From assembly GCF_018598225.1 (NCBI RefSeq), contig NZ_JAHESF010000004.1, forward strand, positions 62,001 to 126,000: a stretch of DNA of 64,000 bases, in the 5' to 3' direction. The notes beneath the pieces are model-generated. The model was given only the letters and a program-made list of their open reading frames with translations, was not told where the DNA came from and searched no databases. The translations under genes and the position numbers were made by a program. This DNA comes from Chryseosolibacter histidinae (GTDB taxonomy: Bacteria; Bacteroidota; Bacteroidia; Cytophagales; Cyclobacteriaceae). Shown here one piece after another: positions 44,449 to 52,780 of the stretch (position 1 is its first letter; every line of letters begins with the position of its first letter).

Positions 44449-44979
44449 TCAGTAAGGCGACATCAAATTCCTCGTATCAGGCCTGTAGAACGGCGAATCT
44501 TCTCCCACCGTCAGCAGCCGGTATTTATAGTTGATCCGCTGCGATTTCTTTTTGATGAGCATCATCGGCAGTCCCACACCCAGCGCAGATAAGCTCACCG
44601 TTGACACCCAGTTGTCCAGGCTCGGCTCTTCACCCTGGATCACTGTTACATTTAACTGGTCGATCAGGAACAGCCCGGTGCCGAGCACTACCATGGCACT
44701 GCCAATCCTGTTGGCGAAAGTTGAGCGCTTAAAATATATTCTTTCGATCCGGTAATAGGGTATGGTATCCCGGTGGATCTTCACACCGTTTTCAAAAAGA
44801 TTGTTGATGTACGATGTTTTGACGGTGCGTTCATTCTTCAGTTTAAAAACAAACTCATCGCCCGGGTAAAGCCTCAGCACGACTTTCTCATTCTTTAAAA
44901 GCACCAACTGTTTTTGCGCAGTTGCCGGCACCACGGCAGACAGGGCGATCATGATAAGAAAAAAGCTGGCAGGCTTCAA
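44449..44979 (-). CDS. hypothetical exported protein with two hydrophobic segments
   Basis: I do not recognise this 176-residue protein. A TTG at 44979 gives a signal peptide (MKPASFFLIMIALSAVVPATAQ). A strand-rich domain follows with YPGDEFVFKLKNERTVKTSYINNLFENGVKIHRDTIPYYRIERIYF, where a short barrel-like fold may bind something. Two hydrophobic stretches lie near residues 93-108 and 128-142, then a basic region. It is probably inner-membrane or envelope associated. The ilvE terminator lies directly upstream, so it likely has its own promoter. Confidence 0.65.
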   Translation of the reverse strand: MKPASFFLIMIALSAVVPATAQKQLVLLKNEKVVLRLYPGDEFVFKLKNERTVKTSYINNLFENGVKIHRDTIPYYRIERIYFKRSTFANRIGSAMVVLGTGLFLIDQLNVTVIQGEEPSLDNWVSTVSLSALGVGLPMMLIKKKSQRINYKYRLLTVGEDSPFYRPDTRNLMSPY

Positions 44980-45011
44980 GCGCTTGGTTTTATGATAGAA
45001 CGATTTAAAAG

Positions 45012-45045
45012 TAAAAAAAATTGGCGGACATGTCTGCCCGCCAAT
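45012..45045 (-). terminator. intrinsic terminator after ilvE
   Basis: On the minus strand ATTGGCGG and CCGCCAAT (45038-45045 and 45020-45027 on the plus strand) form an 8-bp stem with a 10-base loop, followed by a run of T residues (45012-45019). It lies 25 bases after the ilvE stop. Confidence 0.88.
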
Positions 45046-45069
45046 AAAAACTATATAACTATAAAACCG

Positions 45070-46134
45070 TTACATTTTTACAACCCATCCGAACGGATCA
45101 GGTTTTGTGCCGCGCTTGATAGCTTCCAGTTCCTTATACACTTTATTCGCGAACTCACGCTTCTCTACCGGAGGCAGCCGGTGATCTACTCCTTCATGGC
45201 CGATCACTTCAATGTGCGCAATGGTGGCCGCTGTTCCCGCTCCAAATGCTTCTTTCACACGTCCCTGCTCCAGCGCATCCACAAGCTCCTTAACAGAGAT
45301 CTTGCGCTCTTCCACATTCATGCCCCAGTGACGCGCCAGCTTCAGCACACTGTCGCGGGTGATGCCTGCCAGGATCGAGTCGCTCAATGCCGGCGTTACC
45401 AGCGTATCGTCGATCACAAACATCACGTTCATCGTTCCGGATTCTTCTATGTACTGATGCGCTTTGCCATCGGTCCAGATCAGCTGGTGATAACCCTGAT
45501 CCTGGGCGAGCTTTGATGGATAGATCGATCCTCCGTAGTTGCCAGCTGCTTTTGCGTAGCCGGTTCCGCCCTGCACGGCGCGCGTATAATGCGTCTCGAT
45601 CTTTACCCGCACCGGTGTTGAATAGTAGGCCCCGGCAGGACTCAGAATGATCATGAACGTAAAATCCTGTGACGGCCTGATCCCGATATATTCATCGGCC
45701 GAGAACATGAACGGCCTGATGTAGAGCGACGCGCCTTCCTGCGAAGGGATCCACCGCCGGTCTGTATCGATCAGTGTGCTGAGGCCTTCCATAAAAAACT
45801 CTTCCGGAAGCACCGGCATACACATACGCTCGGCGGAAATGTTGAGTCTTTTCAAATTATCCAGCGGCCTGAAAACCATCGCTTCGCCACTGGAAGAATG
45901 GTAGGCCTTCATGCCTTCGAAAATGGACTGGCCATAGTGAATGGCCGGTGTTGCAGGACTGACGGGAATATGGCCATAGGGCAGGATCCTGAACCCTCCC
46001 CAGCTTCCTTTCCGGAAATCTGCCATCAGCATATGATCGCTGTAAACTTTCCCGAATGGAAGATTGGTAAAATCCACTTCCGGGAGCCGCGATCGTTTTA
46101 CGTGCTCTATCTCAATTTTAAGTGTCTCGACCAT
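45070..46134 (-). CDS. ilvE: branched-chain amino acid aminotransferase IlvE
   Basis: This PLP-dependent, fold type IV enzyme transaminates Leu, Ile and Val with 2-oxoglutarate. The ATG at 46134 (MVETLKIEIEH) gives 354 residues. Visible are HYGQSIFEGMKAY, RPLDNLKRL, the PLP lysine in GTGYAKAAGNYGGS, EESGTMNVMFV and EAFGAGTAATI. It is the long BCAT type common in Bacteroidota. It is transcribed alone, ending at a strong terminator. Confidence 0.95.
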   Translation of the reverse strand: MVETLKIEIEHVKRSRLPEVDFTNLPFGKVYSDHMLMADFRKGSWGGFRILPYGHIPVSPATPAIHYGQSIFEGMKAYHSSSGEAMVFRPLDNLKRLNISAERMCMPVLPEEFFMEGLSTLIDTDRRWIPSQEGASLYIRPFMFSADEYIGIRPSQDFTFMIILSPAGAYYSTPVRVKIETHYTRAVQGGTGYAKAAGNYGGSIYPSKLAQDQGYHQLIWTDGKAHQYIEESGTMNVMFVIDDTLVTPALSDSILAGITRDSVLKLARHWGMNVEERKISVKELVDALEQGRVKEAFGAGTAATIAHIEVIGHEGVDHRLPPVEKREFANKVYKELEAIKRGTKPDPFGWVVKM

Positions 46135-46206
46135 GGTTAATGAGTTTCCAGGCAAGATACACCTAAATTCCCGAATCGACTAACGTTAGTTAGGGTTAAG
46201 ATTGTG

Positions 46207-46755
46207 TTAAATTCTGGCTTTCCAGGGGGTATCTTCCACATTCAGCTCCGCGCCCATTTTCCGGGCCAGCACAAAGAGATAATCTGAAAGACGGTTGAGA
46301 TAACGTACCACGAGCAGGTCTATGGGTTCCTGTGCGTGCAGGGCAATGGTAAGCCGCTCAGCCCTGCGGCAAACGGTGCGGGCCACATGGCAGAACGATA
46401 CGGATTGATGGCCTCCCGGCAGAATGAAGAACTTCATCGGGGGCAGCTGCGCATCCATGGCGTCGATCTCTTTTTCGAGGGCCGTTACATCCGCTTCCGA
46501 CAAGGAAGGGATCTTCACTTTGGTGTTGCCGGGCTCCGTGGCGAGAATAGAGCCGGTAACAAAGAGGTTGTCTTGTATGGAGATGAGAAAATCCTTGCGT
46601 TTTTCGTTCACGGGCTGGTCGCGCACCACACCGATCCATGAGTTGAGCTCATCCACGGTGCCGTAAGTGTCTATGCGGAGGTCGGCCTTCGAAACACGTT
46701 TGCCCCCGAAGAGCGCCGTAGTGCCCTGGTCGCCGGTTTTAGTGTAGATCTTCAT
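46207..46755 (-). CDS. cob(I)yrinic acid a,c-diamide adenosyltransferase, PduO type
   Basis: The enzyme attaches the adenosyl group of ATP to cob(I)alamin, making coenzyme B12. The 182-residue product has the PduO-type N-terminal KIYTKTGDQGTTALFGGKRVSK, the helix GTVDELNSWIGV and the C-terminal VARTVCRRAERLT with RYLNRLSDYLFVLAR. There are no other cobalamin genes nearby, so it probably adenosylates salvaged B12. It lies between ilvE and a word-array region. Confidence 0.94.
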   Translation of the reverse strand: MKIYTKTGDQGTTALFGGKRVSKADLRIDTYGTVDELNSWIGVVRDQPVNEKRKDFLISIQDNLFVTGSILATEPGNTKVKIPSLSEADVTALEKEIDAMDAQLPPMKFFILPGGHQSVSFCHVARTVCRRAERLTIALHAQEPIDLLVVRYLNRLSDYLFVLARKMGAELNVEDTPWKARI

Positions 46756-46787
46756 GCTGCTAATTTAGGGAAAGCATCGAAGTCGAA

Positions 46788-46925
46788 GTTGACAAAATCC
46801 CGATTGTCATCGGGAACAGTTGACAACGCCTGGGAAACCGTTCATGGTTAGTGTTACAATGAATTGAAAGAGAATAGGGTAGTTGACTCCACACGTTGTC
46901 AATTGCCCCTTGTCAATTGTCAACT
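46788..46925. repeat. TTGTCAA word-iterated inverted repeat
   Basis: GTTGACAA words at 46788-46827 face TTGTCAATTG words at 46895-46925. AGTTGACAA at 46787-46795 pairs with 46917-46925. A small perfect stem TCCCGAT-TGTC-ATCGGGA (46798-46815) lies inside the left arm. The right arm includes the ABC ATPase stop codon at 46920-46922. Confidence 0.75.
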
Positions 46926-47642
46926 ATTCACCGCAACAGCCACTTTTGCGCGGTTCACATTGTCATTCTTGCGGTCCCATTCGATGAGGCCATCGCGCAG
47001 GCGGATGATACGGTGTGCATAGTGAGCGATATCGTCTTCGTGCGTTACCATGATGATGGTGTTGCCTTTGTCGTGAAGCTCCTGGAAGAGGTTCATGATA
47101 TCGTAAGACGTTTTTGTGTCGAGGTTACCGGTAGGTTCGTCGGCGAGGATAATGGAAGGGTTGTTCACCAGGGCGCGGGCAATGGCTACACGCTGGCGCT
47201 GGCCGCCGGAAAGCTCGTTGGGCTTGTGATGATAGCGGTCGGCCAGGCTTACGTTCTCCAGCGCCTGCATGGCCATATCTTCACGTTCAGATTTGGAATA
47301 GCCGGCATAGATCAGGGGCAGGGCCACGTTCTCCAGCGCACTGGCACGGGGCAGCAGGTTGAACGTCTGAAACACAAAGCCGATCTCCTTATTGCGGGTG
47401 TCTGCAAGCTCGTTTTCGGTCATTTCACTTACCAGCTTGTTATTGAGCATATAGGTGCCGGAAGTAGGCGTATCCAGGCATCCCACGATGTTCATGAGGG
47501 TGGACTTTCCGGAACCGGACGGACCCATAAAAGCCACGTATTCACCTTTATTGATGGAAATTGAGATCGATTGAAGGGCATTCACCGTCTGGTTACCCAT
47601 TTTATACGTCCTCGAGATGGCGTGTGTTTCTATGATTTTCAT
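46920..47642 (-). CDS. ABC transporter ATPase, LolD/MacB type
   Basis: The 240-residue ATPase has Walker [10 protein letters not shown], the Q loop [18 protein letters not shown], the signature [15 protein letters not shown], Walker [12 protein letters not shown] and a switch His in MVTHEDD. LolD/MacB-like subunits drive lipoprotein release or efflux. Its FtsX-like permease is not adjacent here, so the partner is elsewhere. The stop codon is embedded in the TTGTCAA word array. Confidence 0.92.
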   Translation of the reverse strand: MKIIETHAISRTYKMGNQTVNALQSISISINKGEYVAFMGPSGSGKSTLMNIVGCLDTPTSGTYMLNNKLVSEMTENELADTRNKEIGFVFQTFNLLPRASALENVALPLIYAGYSKSEREDMAMQALENVSLADRYHHKPNELSGGQRQRVAIARALVNNPSIILADEPTGNLDTKTSYDIMNLFQELHDKGNTIIMVTHEDDIAHYAHRIIRLRDGLIEWDRKNDNVNRAKVAVAVNS

Positions 47643-47787
47643 CGATCAATTAGTTATTGGTTTGCTGCCGTAATTACAAAGATGCCGGGAAAAGTTAAAA
47701 AGTTGCCTTCCGTGTTAATACTGGAAAGGTTTCCGTTAAGTTTCAAAATTTCTTTCAAAAACCTGAAAACCGGTATCAGAGGTAAGG

Positions 47788-48651
47788 TCATTGGCCATTG
47801 AGACGCCCGTTGCTGATGAATGTTACACAATTTCGAATCACCTCGTCGTCTTTCAGAATGCGGGTATGCCCCAATCCCTGGGTAACGAGGAGCCTGGCGC
47901 CTGGATACACTTTTTTGAGCTCCTGCGCATGCTTCAGGATCACTTCCTTGTCGTTCTCATCATGAACGAGCAACAGGTTTATTTCTTGTTTCAGGTGCCG
48001 TATAAAGTGAAGGCTGGTGAATTCGTCGAAGCTCTTCCCATAGTGTTGCAGGATGTATGATTTGAAGAACACGCCCGTTCCCGGTGAGCCGTTGATGGCC
48101 TTCAGGTAGGTGTTGATGATCTCATCGCCGATGGTAGGGCTGGCGATGTTGATGAGCTTGCTGACAGGGAGACCGTTCATGGCGGCAAACAGTACGGCCC
48201 CGCCACCAAAAGAGTGCGCGATGATGGCGTGCGGCTCACCGATGGTCTCGTAGATCTTTTTAAGCACCGCTTCGAATTCGGCAATGCTGGTTTGTTTGCC
48301 TTCAGACCTTCCATGCGCAGGTCCGTCGAACGCAACCGCGCGGTATCCGGATGCCGTGAGCGCTTCGATGAATTTTCTGAATTGTGTGGCGCGCCCAGCC
48401 CAACCGTGAACCAGCAATACCACGGGGCCTGTCCCCCATGAATAACATTGGATCTGTTTTCCCAGTACTTCGATCGTAAACAGGTCGGCCCGTTGTGCCA
48501 CAACTTTTTCCTTGTCGGGAAGCGGGTACCGGAGCGGGGTGAAAAAGATCTTGATAAAATACCGGTGTGCCAGGAAAGGCGCCACCTTCTCCACTTTTGG
48601 AAAAAACCAGCGAACGATCTTGAGCAGCGGAGGTGTCTTGTCCTTTTTCAA
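47788..48651 (-). CDS. alpha/beta hydrolase
   Basis: The 287-residue product has the canonical hydrolase core: oxyanion HGWAG, nucleophile elbow IIAHSFGGGAV, acid HDENDKEV and catalytic His in GLGHTRIL. The N-terminus is basic with no clear signal peptide. A TTG at 48651 is the start. The substrate is unknown, and esterase or lipase-like activity is possible. It is 11 bases downstream of the NRDE-family gene. Confidence 0.88.
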   Translation of the reverse strand: MKKDKTPPLLKIVRWFFPKVEKVAPFLAHRYFIKIFFTPLRYPLPDKEKVVAQRADLFTIEVLGKQIQCYSWGTGPVVLLVHGWAGRATQFRKFIEALTASGYRAVAFDGPAHGRSEGKQTSIAEFEAVLKKIYETIGEPHAIIAHSFGGGAVLFAAMNGLPVSKLINIASPTIGDEIINTYLKAINGSPGTGVFFKSYILQHYGKSFDEFTSLHFIRHLKQEINLLLVHDENDKEVILKHAQELKKVYPGARLLVTQGLGHTRILKDDEVIRNCVTFISNGRLNGQ

Positions 48652-48662
48652 AGCGATGGAGG

Positions 48663-49421
48663 TTATACTTTAAACGTAAACGATTTCTCTGAGAAAGTGA
48701 AGGTGGCAAGATCAAAAACACGTTCTGCAAAGAAAACATCATTATCATAGCTCACCAGCACCACCGTGGAGCATCGTGTTCCATACCCGGGGCTTTTGAT
48801 GAACATCGCAGAAAGATATCGTTCGCGTTCCAGCCCAACGCCGGTGTCGGGCAGCTGCGCGTCAGGAGCAGTGTCGGTGTTGTGGAGCAGCTCAAAAAGA
48901 TCGTTGGGTGTAAAGGCATTGCTGGTGAGGGCGCACATGGCTTGTTTTCCCTTCTGAACCTTTGGCCAGGGTGTGTCCAGCAGGTGGTTGCTCAGCCCAT
49001 GAAGGCCCGGCGTCAGTTTCTCGATGCCGCTGCCGTAATTGGAGAAATACCACAGCTCATCCGTTGTGCCGGTGATCAGGTTGAAGCCGTTGTATCGTTT
49101 TGCTTCCGGCTCCAGTTTCCGGAGGTAAGCTTCGGGCGTCTCGCGATTGATGAGATAGTCAGATACCAGGGGACCGCGCGAGGGTGCTTTCGGATTGATG
49201 TTGACGGGATCGCGATAGTTGGTGATCATGCTGATCTTACCGCCGCGCGACATTCCGAGCCATGTACCACAGGCTTCCAGGTCGCGACCGCCCAACACTT
49301 CGGGATGGTCTTGCCAAAAATCAGCGGCCGCGGTTCTGCGGTTGTAGAACTCATCGCGGTTGGCAGCTACTATCAGCTTGTATGAGGGATGCTCGTTGAG
49401 CGAAATGAAGATCAGACACAT
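48663..49421 (-). CDS. NRDE-family (TANGO2-like) protein
   Basis: The 252 residues begin MCLIFISLN with Cys2 and carry the signature AANRDEFYNRRT. These mark the NRDE/TANGO2 family, thought to be Ntn-hydrolase-like with Cys2 exposed after Met removal. Animal TANGO2 has been linked to heme or lipid handling, and bacterial roles are not established. It is followed closely by an alpha/beta hydrolase. The stop codon is 41 bases from the saccharopine-dehydrogenase gene's array region on the other side of its start. Confidence 0.85.
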   Translation of the reverse strand: MCLIFISLNEHPSYKLIVAANRDEFYNRRTAAADFWQDHPEVLGGRDLEACGTWLGMSRGGKISMITNYRDPVNINPKAPSRGPLVSDYLINRETPEAYLRKLEPEAKRYNGFNLITGTTDELWYFSNYGSGIEKLTPGLHGLSNHLLDTPWPKVQKGKQAMCALTSNAFTPNDLFELLHNTDTAPDAQLPDTGVGLERERYLSAMFIKSPGYGTRCSTVVLVSYDNDVFFAERVFDLATFTFSEKSFTFKV

Positions 49422-49423
49422 AA

Positions 49424-49485
49424 TTGGTAATCGGTATTCGGTTTGGACGGTTTTGTATTTACTGGTTACTGGTTACTGATTACCA
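49424..49485. repeat. GGTAATC word array overlapping a C-terminus
   Basis: TTGGTAATCGGTATTCGGT (49424-49442) faces ACTGGTTACTGGTTACTGATTACCA (49461-49485). TGGTAATC at 49425-49432 pairs with 49478-49485. The right arm spans the stop codon of the saccharopine-dehydrogenase-like gene (49466-49468) and encodes its last residues MVISNQ. Confidence 0.85.
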
Positions 49486-50599
49486 TTTTATAAATTACGT
49501 CTCTCTCTTTCAGGTGGTTCATGATGAAGCTAAAATGTGCTTCCTCTTCGCCCAGGTATTCCGGCGGGCAGATCCCCTTACGGTTGAATTTTCCGTCGAG
49601 CACCAGGTGAACGGCAGCCGTGCAGGTGTAACCGGTTGTTCGTGCCATCGAGAGTGTGCTGGTAGGCTTGTCGGTGCGGTCCAGCAGGTTGTATTCGTAC
49701 AATTTTTCCGATCCGTTCTCCTGTCCTTTGATGCGGATGCGCATGACGGTGAACTCTTCTTCGCCGGGTTTCAGTTTCCATTTCGGAAAGAGCAGTCGGG
49801 CGGTAACATCCACGGGGCGGATCTTCACACCTTTTACGTCGATCTCTTCATACGAAAAGAATCCGCTCTCGCGCAGCACCCTCAGGTATTCGATGCAGCC
49901 GGGATAACGAAGTGTTTTTTCAATCATGTCGGGGATGCCGGGCATGGTCCTGATCAGGGAGCGAAGGCCATCCGAGTTCCACGACTCCAGTGTGCCCACG
50001 CCATCGAAGTGAATGAGCTCCGGATCCGACAATGCTTCTTTCACCACCACCGCGCCGTTCTGCACATAACGGGCAGGCCGGATGTACTCTTCTATCACAT
50101 CGATGGGAGAGAACACCGCTTTGTATTCGTAAGGCCACTCGCGTACCACGGGCAGGCCACCCACAAGGCATTCATAGGCGCTCACCTTCATTCTTTTGTT
50201 GTGATAGCCGAGAATGATGTTGCCCATGCCGGGAGCCACACCGCAGTCTGTTACGATGGTGACATTTTTCTTTTTCGCCAGGTCGTCGAGCTGAAAAGGA
50301 TCTTCAGGAAAGAAAGAAATGTCGACCATATTCTTTCCTGCTTCAATAACGGTGCGGGCTGTTTGCAATCCCAGGAAGCCTGGCACGGCACCCACCACCA
50401 GGTCAAAGGGTTCGATCGCCGCCTGGAGCGCGCTTGTATCCGTGATGTCTGTTTTGCGCGTGCTGATGCCCGAAGCTTGAAGCGCTTTCAAAGCTTCTTC
50501 GCTGATGTCTAGAGACGTTACCTCGAAATGTTTCGCCAGGTCAAGGGCAATGGCTTTACCTACAAGCCCGGCGCCGAGTACAACAATTTTTTTCTTCAT
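49466..50599 (-). CDS. saccharopine dehydrogenase-like reductase
   Basis: The 377-residue protein starts with a Rossmann nucleotide-binding motif (KIVVLGAGLVGKAIALDLA) and continues through GAVPGFLGLQTARTVIEAGKNMVDISF and TDCGVAPGMGNI. These fit the Sacchrp_dh_NADP family of lysine/polyamine dehydrogenases, for example carboxynorspermidine-type enzymes. The reaction cannot be told from context. The C-terminal residues MVISNQ come from the word array. The gene is divergent from the DUF4442 thioesterase gene. Confidence 0.85.
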   Translation of the reverse strand: MKKKIVVLGAGLVGKAIALDLAKHFEVTSLDISEEALKALQASGISTRKTDITDTSALQAAIEPFDLVVGAVPGFLGLQTARTVIEAGKNMVDISFFPEDPFQLDDLAKKKNVTIVTDCGVAPGMGNIILGYHNKRMKVSAYECLVGGLPVVREWPYEYKAVFSPIDVIEEYIRPARYVQNGAVVVKEALSDPELIHFDGVGTLESWNSDGLRSLIRTMPGIPDMIEKTLRYPGCIEYLRVLRESGFFSYEEIDVKGVKIRPVDVTARLLFPKWKLKPGEEEFTVMRIRIKGQENGSEKLYEYNLLDRTDKPTSTLSMARTTGYTCTAAVHLVLDGKFNRKGICPPEYLGEEEAHFSFIMNHLKERDVIYKMVISNQ

Positions 50600-50722
50600 G
50601 GATCTGGATTGCAGTACTGCAAGTATACCATAAATTAACGATTAGAATAAAGTTGCAACGCAGGATAGATTAGCCTAAAAAAATGCAACTTGTGAATATC
50701 TTTTGTTGCCGCTAAAAAGCTT

Positions 50723-51229
50723 ATGGATACAGACAAGATCTTACAAAAAGCGAAAAGCTCATCCTTTTACAGGTGGGTGCTGAACCTGGCGCTTGACCGG
50801 ATGGTACCGTTTAACAAACCCCATGGCTTCAGGGTGGTTGAGATCGGTGACTACCGCCTGAAAATACTTTTGCCTTATCGCAGAAAAAATTTGAACCACA
50901 TCCGTGGATTGCATGCCTGCGCGATGGCAACCGTTTCAGAGTTCACCACGGGCTTTTTGCTGATCTCGAAGCTGGACCCGAAAAAATACCGGTTGATCAT
51001 GCAACGGCTGGAGATGGATTATCACTACCAGGGAAAGATGGATGCCCACGCGGAATTCGTCATTTCATCAGACTGGCTTGAAGCGAATATTTTTGGCCCG
51101 CTGAAAACAAAAGAATCCGTGGTGGTGAACTGCCAGGTTCCCATTCACGATGTAAAGGGTAATCACCTCTCCACAGGAAATGTGCATTGGCAGATCAAGG
51201 ACTGGAGCAAGGTGAAGACCAAAACTTGA
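50723..51229 (+). CDS. DUF4442/PaaI-like thioesterase
   Basis: The 168 residues fit the hotdog-fold DUF4442 group, related to PaaI thioesterases. Key features are NHIRGLHACAMATVSEFTTG, an equivalent of the hotdog helix, and the following strands (VVVNCQVPIHDVKGNHLSTGNVHWQIKDW). The substrate is unknown. The gene is preceded by TATCTTTTG close to the TAnnTTTG element, 20-25 bases before the ATG at 50723. Confidence 0.78.
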   Translation: MDTDKILQKAKSSSFYRWVLNLALDRMVPFNKPHGFRVVEIGDYRLKILLPYRRKNLNHIRGLHACAMATVSEFTTGFLLISKLDPKKYRLIMQRLEMDYHYQGKMDAHAEFVISSDWLEANIFGPLKTKESVVVNCQVPIHDVKGNHLSTGNVHWQIKDWSKVKTKT

Positions 51230-51334
51230 AAACTTGTTGTGTTAGTGTTAACTTAGATAGATATAACAGAACGCCGACCTGACCGGCTAACTTGAAACTT
51301 CAAATTAGAAACTTTCAATTTCCGCCTTAAACCT

Positions 51335-51814
51335 ATGCGTAAAATAGATGAACTTCTGGCCGAGTATGGTGAAAGTCACCAGAACGGCACCAACAAAGCC
51401 ATTCACTGGGTATGTGTGCCGCTGATCTTTTTCAGTATTGTGGGCCTCATCGCTTCTATCCCTTCCGGTTTGGTGCAGCGCTTTTTGGGCGAAGGAAATC
51501 CTTATGCTAACTGGGCAGCCGTGGTCCTGATCCTCGTGCTGGTTTATTATACCTCGCTCTCCATCGCGTTAAGCTTCGGCATGATGCTCTTCGGTGTTTT
51601 GTGTCTCTATCTCGCCAAGCTCATCGGGCAGTCGGGCATTGCACCGCTGTGGCTGGTATCGATCATCATTTTTATAGTGGCCTGGATCGGGCAGTTCTAT
51701 GGTCACAAGGTGGAAGGAAAAAAACCTTCTTTCTTTAAAGACATTCAGTTTCTGCTGATCGGTCCTGCCTGGCTCATGCACTTTGTTTATCGCAAACTGG
51801 GTATCCCGTATTGA
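51335..51814 (+). CDS. Mpo1-like (DUF962) membrane protein
   Basis: The 159-residue protein has four hydrophobic helices and the DUF962 signature YGESHQNGTNKAIHWVCVPL at the N-terminus, with later His residues in GQFYGHKVEGKKP and LMHFVYRK. Yeast Mpo1 is an Fe(II)-dependent dioxygenase of alpha-oxidation that uses these histidines for metal binding, so a lipid oxygenase role is plausible. The gene overlaps the next glycosyltransferase by four bases (TTGA). Confidence 0.8.
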   Translation: MRKIDELLAEYGESHQNGTNKAIHWVCVPLIFFSIVGLIASIPSGLVQRFLGEGNPYANWAAVVLILVLVYYTSLSIALSFGMMLFGVLCLYLAKLIGQSGIAPLWLVSIIIFIVAWIGQFYGHKVEGKKPSFFKDIQFLLIGPAWLMHFVYRKLGIPY

Positions 51815-52773
51815 GTCTGAAAAAACCGTTGGTGTCTGTAGTCTGCCTGTGTTATAATCAGGCGAGGTTTGTGGAGGAGGCGATAAATTCCGTGCGCTCG
51901 CAGACCTACGACAACATTCAGCTCATCGTGGTGGATGACGCCAGCACCGATAACAGCGCGGCGATCATCCAACAGATCGTTTCAAAACATCCATCCATAG
52001 AATATCTCCTGCTTCCGGAGAATGTTGGCAACTGCGCCGCATTCAATCGCGGGCTGGCCCTGGCGAAGGGCGAGTTCATCATCGACCTTGCCGCAGACGA
52101 TGTGTTCATGCCTGAAAGGATCGAGCGCCAGGTTGAATTTTTCTCAACACTCGATGCTTCTTATGGCGTAGTGTTCACCGATGCCATCTATATCGACGAA
52201 CGAGGAAAATTTCTGCGCGAGCACTACGCATACCTCTTCTGGAAAAAACTTTTGAAGGCGATCCCGGAAGGAGACGTCTACCGCCATGTGCTCAGCCGGT
52301 ATTTTATCTGCTCGCCTACCATGATGGTGCGCAAGCAAGTGATGGACGAGCTTCATGGTTACGATGAAACGCTGAGCTATGAGGACTTTGATTTTTGGGT
52401 GCGGTCGTCGCGCAATTACCGGTACGCGTACCTTGACCGCAAGCTGACCAAGGTGAGGCGAAGCGCACGCTCGATGTCTACAGGATGGTACAGGCAGGGC
52501 GACCGGCAGCTGCATTCCACTTACCTTGTCTGCAAAAAAGCGTTGCTGCTCAACCGCACAGAAGAAGATCATCGCGCGCTGGCGTTGAGATTGAAATATG
52601 AGCTGCGGCAATCAGTGTTTTCCGAAAACCGGGCAGAGGCAGATCAGTTCTATATCTTTTTGCGTGAAACCGGTAGGAGTGGGGTTGTTGACCGTTTACT
52701 GTGGTTGCTCAATAAATTCAGACTACCGCTTTCTTACCTGCGGCATTGGTATCATCGGATCAAGTACAATTAA
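51811..52773 (+). CDS. family 2 glycosyltransferase
   Basis: The 320-residue protein has a GT-A fold: VSVVCLCYNQARFVEEAINSVRSQTY, IVVDDASTDNSAAI, the nucleotide-sugar Asp pair in DLAADDVFMPERIE and YEDFDFWVR. It has no membrane span, unlike the enzyme at 12 kb. The TTG at 51811 overlaps the DUF962 stop. The sugar and acceptor are unknown. Its stop is seven bases from the convergent PhyH-type oxygenase stop. Confidence 0.88.
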   Translation: MSLKKPLVSVVCLCYNQARFVEEAINSVRSQTYDNIQLIVVDDASTDNSAAIIQQIVSKHPSIEYLLLPENVGNCAAFNRGLALAKGEFIIDLAADDVFMPERIERQVEFFSTLDASYGVVFTDAIYIDERGKFLREHYAYLFWKKLLKAIPEGDVYRHVLSRYFICSPTMMVRKQVMDELHGYDETLSYEDFDFWVRSSRNYRYAYLDRKLTKVRRSARSMSTGWYRQGDRQLHSTYLVCKKALLLNRTEEDHRALALRLKYELRQSVFSENRAEADQFYIFLRETGRSGVVDRLLWLLNKFRLPLSYLRHWYHRIKYN

Positions 52774-52780
52774 CCCTCGT

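Noticed and set aside
49424-50512. 362-residue ORF antisense to the saccharopine-dehydrogenase-like gene
   Set aside because: No motif or signal, and the opposite strand has a clear Rossmann enzyme.
51220-51325. ACTTGAAA words between the DUF4442 and Mpo1-like genes
   Set aside because: The copies are in direct orientation and few, so no inverted structure is supported.
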